Shown here piece after piece: positions 60,222-64,000 of a stretch of 64,000 nt of DNA. Below the pieces are notes generated by a model that was given only the letters and a program-made list of their open reading frames with translations, made no database searches and had not been told where the DNA came from. Origin of the DNA: Verrucomicrobiales bacterium (lineage in GTDB: Bacteria; Verrucomicrobiota; Verrucomicrobiia; Verrucomicrobiales; DEV007); NCBI GenBank assembly GCA_021648365.1, contig JAKISY010000001.1, positions 150,941-214,940 of the forward strand, written 5' to 3'. Made by a program: the position numbers and the translations under genes. Each line of letters begins with the position of its first letter. Position 1 is the stretch's first letter.

Positions 60222-62335
60222 GGCGCATGTTAGAGCCATGTTTGAGAGTGAAAGGTGCGGCTTGGCTGTTGCACCACAGTTTTGGGTGTTGCTTGTTTGT
60301 AATAACTGCTCTGAGTCCTATTTCCGCTTGGGCGGAGGTGGATGAGAATGGACTTGAACAGGAGGTGCCATTCGAGATGCCTTCCGATTTGTTGGAGCCC
60401 AACTTGCGATCAAGGTCAGATTTGGGCGACCGCTTGGCGAGGATGCTCAGCTCCGAGTTGAGGCATTTAGAATTGCGCCAGTCGGTGATTCTCGGAGAGC
60501 TTGAAAACTTGCCGCAGTTCTCTCTGCAATCGATCAAGCCGGTAGAGTTTGGTTACCACGCTAACCCCAATCGTCAGCGTCCTAAATGGGTGCAACTGGA
60601 TTTTGGCAAAGAGATCGCTCCCGATGCGGTGGTATTGATACCTGTCACGGTGCAATTCCAAGGTCGTTCGGTGCCAGGCTACGGTTTTCCAAAAGCGTTC
60701 CGGGTGGATATTTCAAATGATGATAAGTTCACCACATACGAAACACTGGTGGATTACCATAAAGAGGAAGGCGAGGTCTTTCGTCAGGCTCCTTTTTTTG
60801 CTGAAGTGCCCGTCGGTCTGGTGGGGCGCTACGTTCGATTGACTGTTACCCAGCTATGGAGTGCCGAGGGTGGGGGAGCCAATTCGGAGTTGTTTGCCTT
60901 AGCGGAAATGATGCTTTTAAAGGGAGCTAGGAATCTGAGTTGCCGCCAAAGAGTGACCGCTCGTGATAGTGTTGAACGTGGGGCCTTGTGGTCGCGGAGC
61001 TTTGTCAATGATGGACGCACACCTTTAGGTATTGCACACACCCCAGAGATTAGTCCTACTTTTGGCTATTCCTCTCAAGCGAGTAAAAAGGTCGATAAAA
61101 AATGGGTGCAAGTCGATCTCGCTGAAGAACGCGTGATCGATGAGGTGACTTTGATCCCTGCTAATCCAGATAATTTTGTTTTTGATTTGAATACAGGATT
61201 CCCTGAGAAGTTTGAAATTCAAATTTCGAGTGATGCTCAATTTCGAGAGAGCGTGACGGTAGCTTCTTTGGCACCGTATGCGTTTAGAAATCCAGGAGAT
61301 AATCCGGTGACCTGCCCTGTCGATGGAGTGAAGGGGCGCTATGTCAGGGTGCTAGTGCGACGTCATCGACCGAATGGAGGACTGACCTTCGCCTTGGCTG
61401 AGTTGCAGGTGTATTCGGGTAACCAGAATGTTGCATTGGGAAAAAAAGTGACGGCTTTGGACAGCTTGGAGCGCGGCAAATGGAGTGGGCGTTTCTTAGT
61501 GGATGGTTACAGTAGTCGCTTTCGTTTGTCTCCACTGAACGTATGGCTACAGGCACTACAAAAACGCGGTCAACTGATTGATGAATGGCGTGATTTGGAT
61601 AAAAAGCGGATCGATTTAGTGCAAGGGGCGGTAGCGTTGGCTTTTCGCATTTCTATAGCGGCGTTGATTTTAGTAGGTTTGTTGTTGGTGGTCGCGGTAT
61701 TGCGTTCGCGCATGAAACAGCTCAAAACGATGGAGTCTTTGAGAAATCAGATTGCTAGCGATTTGCATGATGATATTGGCAGTAATCTGAGCAGCATTGC
61801 GCTACTTGCAGAGTTGGGTGGATCCGAGCTGGATGATCCGAAGCTCGCACGATCTGAGTTTGAGCAAATCAAACGAACTGCCGATCAGACGGTGGAGTCG
61901 ATGAGGGATATCGTTTGGTTGATTCAACCTGGTGATGAGAGTTGGAAAGATTTTTTGCGTCACTTTCGTGAAACGGCGGCGAGGATGTTGAAGCACACAG
62001 ATTATCAATTCATCATTGATGGTGTTGACGACGCAGGCTCGGTGCCATTGAGCTTCAGGCGAGAGTTGTTTTTGATTTTTAAGGAGGTGCTCAATAATAC
62101 CGTCAAACACGCCAAGGCGGATAAGGTGGAGATTCAATTGATCCTCAAGCGCAAGGTTTTGTCTTTGACCGTGACGGATAATGGACGTGGCTTTTCTGAA
62201 GAAGATGATGATTTCCGAGGTGGTAATGGTTTGCTCAATATTCGTCGTCGCGCACAAAATCTTGGGGCTCAAATTGATGTGGATAGCCAGCAAGGGCAGG
62301 GGACTGTGGTCAAGTTGCGCGCAGTGCTTCCATGA
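60218..62335 (+). CDS. Histidine kinase with two discoidin-like sensor domains
   Basis: The 705-residue protein has a signal or anchor region near residues 18-38, two beta-sandwich units resembling F5/8 type C (discoidin) domains (about 115-235 and 255-395, each with a 'W-V-Q-x-D-L/F' and 'R-Y-V-R-h-x-V' pattern), a membrane helix at about 470-492, a HisKA_3 dimerisation domain with the phosphorylated His at H517 (DLHDDIGSNLSS), and a HATPase_c domain (N626 in NNTVKHAK, then DNGRGF and GNGLLNIRRRAQNLGAQI). This layout (NarX/DesK class) normally pairs with a LuxR-type regulator, which is not in this window. Discoidin domains bind carbohydrate or lipid, so an extracellular glycan may be the signal. 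Confidence 0.86.
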   Translation: MRRMLEPCLRVKGAAWLLHHSFGCCLFVITALSPISAWAEVDENGLEQEVPFEMPSDLLEPNLRSRSDLGDRLARMLSSELRHLELRQSVILGELENLPQFSLQSIKPVEFGYHANPNRQRPKWVQLDFGKEIAPDAVVLIPVTVQFQGRSVPGYGFPKAFRVDISNDDKFTTYETLVDYHKEEGEVFRQAPFFAEVPVGLVGRYVRLTVTQLWSAEGGGANSELFALAEMMLLKGARNLSCRQRVTARDSVERGALWSRSFVNDGRTPLGIAHTPEISPTFGYSSQASKKVDKKWVQVDLAEERVIDEVTLIPANPDNFVFDLNTGFPEKFEIQISSDAQFRESVTVASLAPYAFRNPGDNPVTCPVDGVKGRYVRVLVRRHRPNGGLTFALAELQVYSGNQNVALGKKVTALDSLERGKWSGRFLVDGYSSRFRLSPLNVWLQALQKRGQLIDEWRDLDKKRIDLVQGAVALAFRISIAALILVGLLLVVAVLRSRMKQLKTMESLRNQIASDLHDDIGSNLSSIALLAELGGSELDDPKLARSEFEQIKRTADQTVESMRDIVWLIQPGDESWKDFLRHFRETAARMLKHTDYQFIIDGVDDAGSVPLSFRRELFLIFKEVLNNTVKHAKADKVEIQLILKRKVLSLTVTDNGRGFSEEDDDFRGGNGLLNIRRRAQNLGAQIDVDSQQGQGTVVKLRAVLP

Positions 62336-62711
62336 TTTATCCGCTGCGCCATAGCAGGGGTGAATTTTTGTGAATTAGCAACTATAGAAAGTATTCAAAC
62401 TTAGCCTTGGAGCAAGTCTAATTGCCTCTCGTATTGGACTTCACGGAAGTCTACTTTTGACTATGAGGCATGTCAATGCTCAAGGCTTCACGCGCACATT
62501 GATCACCATCCGATCCCAGGGGCGATGAGGGTAGTCCGTGCGCAGCATGATCATGCTCGATCTGGCTTTATGTTCACTCTTCAGTATCTACCTAAAATCA
62601 CAAAAAATAAAAAACATCTTGCTATCAAGTTCAGGATCGTATTTACTCGCGCCGATTCTATAATAGTTTCTTTCTTTCCCAACTCATTCATTTTTCCCAT
62701 TTCATCCAAAT
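62336..62711. other. Intergenic stretch with a possible minus-strand gene remnant
   Basis: This 376-bp gap has no confident gene. A 36-codon minus-strand open frame at 62480-62587 reads like a C-terminus (MLRTDYPHRPWDRM, ending VINVRVKP), compatible with the end of a DUF1573-like or ASH-type domain, but it is cut off by a stop upstream. It may be the remnant of a gene removed by recombination. Weak AT-rich segments follow at 62585-62640. Confidence 0.4.
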
Positions 62712-64000
62712 ATGCCTCTCGTCATTCCGGCTAATTCAAGCATTGATGTAACTGTCCTGTTCTCGCCCGATCAACAAACAGGTTATCTTTTTGACCTCAC
62801 CGTGACCAGTGACAGCTATTACAATAGCCAACTCATAGGACGAGTGACCACAGGCGGAGGAACAGACCCCGCCTTACCCGTGACCAATCTCACCGCCATA
62901 CCAGCAGGTGCGGATCAAGTTGACCTGAGTTGGGATCCCTATGTGGATGCTATAGGTGATTTTGCCTCCTTTCGTATTTATCGCTCCGAGACGGCTTTCA
63001 CAGAGCTTGCTGATGCAGGCGTTAGCTTAGTCGGTTCAGAACCCAATGTAGCCACGACCTCTTACACCGATACTACCGCCATCAATGGTATCAGTTATTA
63101 TTACGCCGTATTGCCACGAGACACCGCAGGAGCAGCTGCCGACCGAGCAGGGGAGTTTGAAGTGGTCGGGCCCATTTCGCCCAACGCAATTCCGGGCATC
63201 ACTAACATCACCGCGATGCAGGATCCTCAAGCAGGCACCATTCTGGTCAGCTACGACCTGACCGACGCAGAAAACGGAGACGTGCAAGTGTGGTTAGAGT
63301 ATTGGGATGGCACCACTTGGCAAGTCGCCGAGAATGTCACCGGCGCAGTAGGCGTGCAGCAGCAGGGCACAGGGCTCATTGCGATATGGAACGCGCGTCA
63401 GGATTCATCGCTCTACGTAGCCGCAGCCTTGATTCGAGTGAACGCAAAAGACATCAACAATCCCGCTGCCGTAGGGCAACTCGCCAGTGCCACTTTTGAG
63501 CTAGACACACTGCCGCCCACCGCCCCTTTGATGACCAGTGGCGTAAATTCCCCCACCAAGCTCGCCAACCAGATTCTTTCGGGAACTCGCGAGAGCAACA
63601 CCGCGCTGTATGTCAATGGCGTTGAGATCCAGCCAGCGGCAGTAGGCGTCACCGCTTGGTCCTACGATATGCCACTGGTTTCCGGAGAGAACAGCTTCGC
63701 GCTGACCTCAGTCGATAGTTATGGAAATATCAGCCCAGCTCTCAATGGTAGCATCACCTATGACGATTCGCCCCCAGCCGCCCCAGTGGTCAACCCTGTC
63801 GCCTCGCCGATCATTGTCGATACCATCACCGTGACCGGCTCCAAGCCGATCGATACTGGCTTGTTAGTAGCACGATGGGATAGCTTGGCAGGAGCCTGGT
63901 TGCCGCTGAGCCAAGCCTATCCAGATCCGTCCAGTGGTTTTGCCACCGAGAAAGACCCCACCTGGGCCATCCAGATCGGCTCACTCGTTCAAGGGCTCAA
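62712..64000 (+). CDS. Ig/FN3-repeat surface protein, partial, 5' end apparently lost
   Basis: The open frame runs off the right edge (429 visible codons). Residues 1-50 (IPANSSIDVTVLFSPDQQTG, then DLTVTSDSYYNSQ) resemble the second half of an ASH/HYDIN-type ('choice-of-anchor D') domain, so the protein starts in mid-domain. An FN3-like domain follows (about 55-155, LPVTNLTAIPAGADQVDLSW), then Ig-like repeats with TLPPTAPLMTSGVNSPTKLA and DSPPAAPVVNPVASPIIVDT. No signal peptide, ribosome-binding site or upstream in-frame start exists (TAG at 62664-62666). Codon use is C-rich (many GCC, ACC, CCC) unlike the neighbours. It may belong to an RHS- or YD-repeat-like giant gene; most of it lies beyond the window. 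Confidence 0.7.
   Translation, partial: MPLVIPANSSIDVTVLFSPDQQTGYLFDLTVTSDSYYNSQLIGRVTTGGGTDPALPVTNLTAIPAGADQVDLSWDPYVDAIGDFASFRIYRSETAFTELADAGVSLVGSEPNVATTSYTDTTAINGISYYYAVLPRDTAGAAADRAGEFEVVGPISPNAIPGITNITAMQDPQAGTILVSYDLTDAENGDVQVWLEYWDGTTWQVAENVTGAVGVQQQGTGLIAIWNARQDSSLYVAAALIRVNAKDINNPAAVGQLASATFELDTLPPTAPLMTSGVNSPTKLANQILSGTRESNTALYVNGVEIQPAAVGVTAWSYDMPLVSGENSFALTSVDSYGNISPALNGSITYDDSPPAAPVVNPVASPIIVDTITVTGSKPIDTGLLVARWDSLAGAWLPLSQAYPDPSSGFATEKDPTWAIQIGSLVQGL

Noticed and set aside
1..64000. CRISPR arrays, tRNA or rRNA genes, insertion sequences with transposase
   Set aside because: No regularly spaced direct repeats, tRNA T-arm or rRNA signature and no transposase domain were seen on either strand.

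Overview
The window looks like a chromosome segment of a Verrucomicrobiota bacterium, possibly a marine Rubritalea/Persicirhabdus-like member of Verrucomicrobiales. The taxon is inferred from gene content: DUF1080, DUF1501, DUF1552 and DUF1587/1592/1588/1585 proteins, planctomycete-type c-type cytochromes, several Tat-exported Gfo/Idh/MocA oxidoreductases, formylglycine sulfatases and beta-helix proteins. No rRNA, tRNA, CRISPR array, phage or intact insertion sequence was seen.

Layout. 1-145: tail of a DUF1501 gene. 255-7434: housekeeping block on + (SixA-like phosphatase, glycogen synthase-type GT4, Obg GTPase, a small membrane protein, dGTPase-like protein, rpsO, pnp), closed by a terminator. 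7435-7863: non-coding, with a ~134-nt imperfect palindrome. 7864-17731: DUF1080 protein, AsmA-like protein, lipid kinase, a 1254-residue DUF1080/propeller/HEAT/cytochrome protein, a broken sulfatase, a TraB-like protein and an acidic hypothetical protein. 17813-27429: mostly minus strand, with three Gfo/Idh/MocA proteins and two cytochrome c proteins, interrupted by a plus-strand PhnA-like protein, an intact sulfatase and hemW. 27612-33491: squalene/phytoene synthase, ECF sigma factor, menF-menD and class II aldolase. 33597-40324: four secreted minus-strand proteins (two beta-helix, one PQQ-like propeller, one HEAT-like). 40530-45822 (minus): metY, a membrane protein, an orphan ribbon-helix-helix antitoxin, and a ferredoxin gene upstream of a DUF116-polyprenyl synthase fusion.

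46027-53779 is a complete TonB energy-transduction operon: receptor, DUF3450, long TtpC-like ExbB, short ExbB, ExbD, TonB and a TPR protein. A Fur-box-like sequence lies ahead of it, so iron control is plausible. 53841-54733 holds a hypothetical protein and a Smr-domain protein. 54798-62335 carries a DUF1587/1592/1588/1585 cytochrome and its DUF1552 partner, a PQQ-like propeller and, overlapping it by four bases, a histidine kinase with two discoidin-like sensor domains. The window ends inside a C-rich Ig/FN3-repeat gene whose 5' part appears to be missing.

The secreted cytochromes, sulfatases, beta-helix proteins, oxidoreductases and propellers suggest degradation of complex, probably sulfated polysaccharides; the discoidin kinase may sense such substrates. 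The least familiar arrangement is the ferredoxin/DUF116-polyprenyl synthase pair. The most striking DNA structures are a 48-bp perfect palindrome at 40397-40444, the long palindrome at 7551-7684, and intergenic short-repeat families that occur at more than one place.
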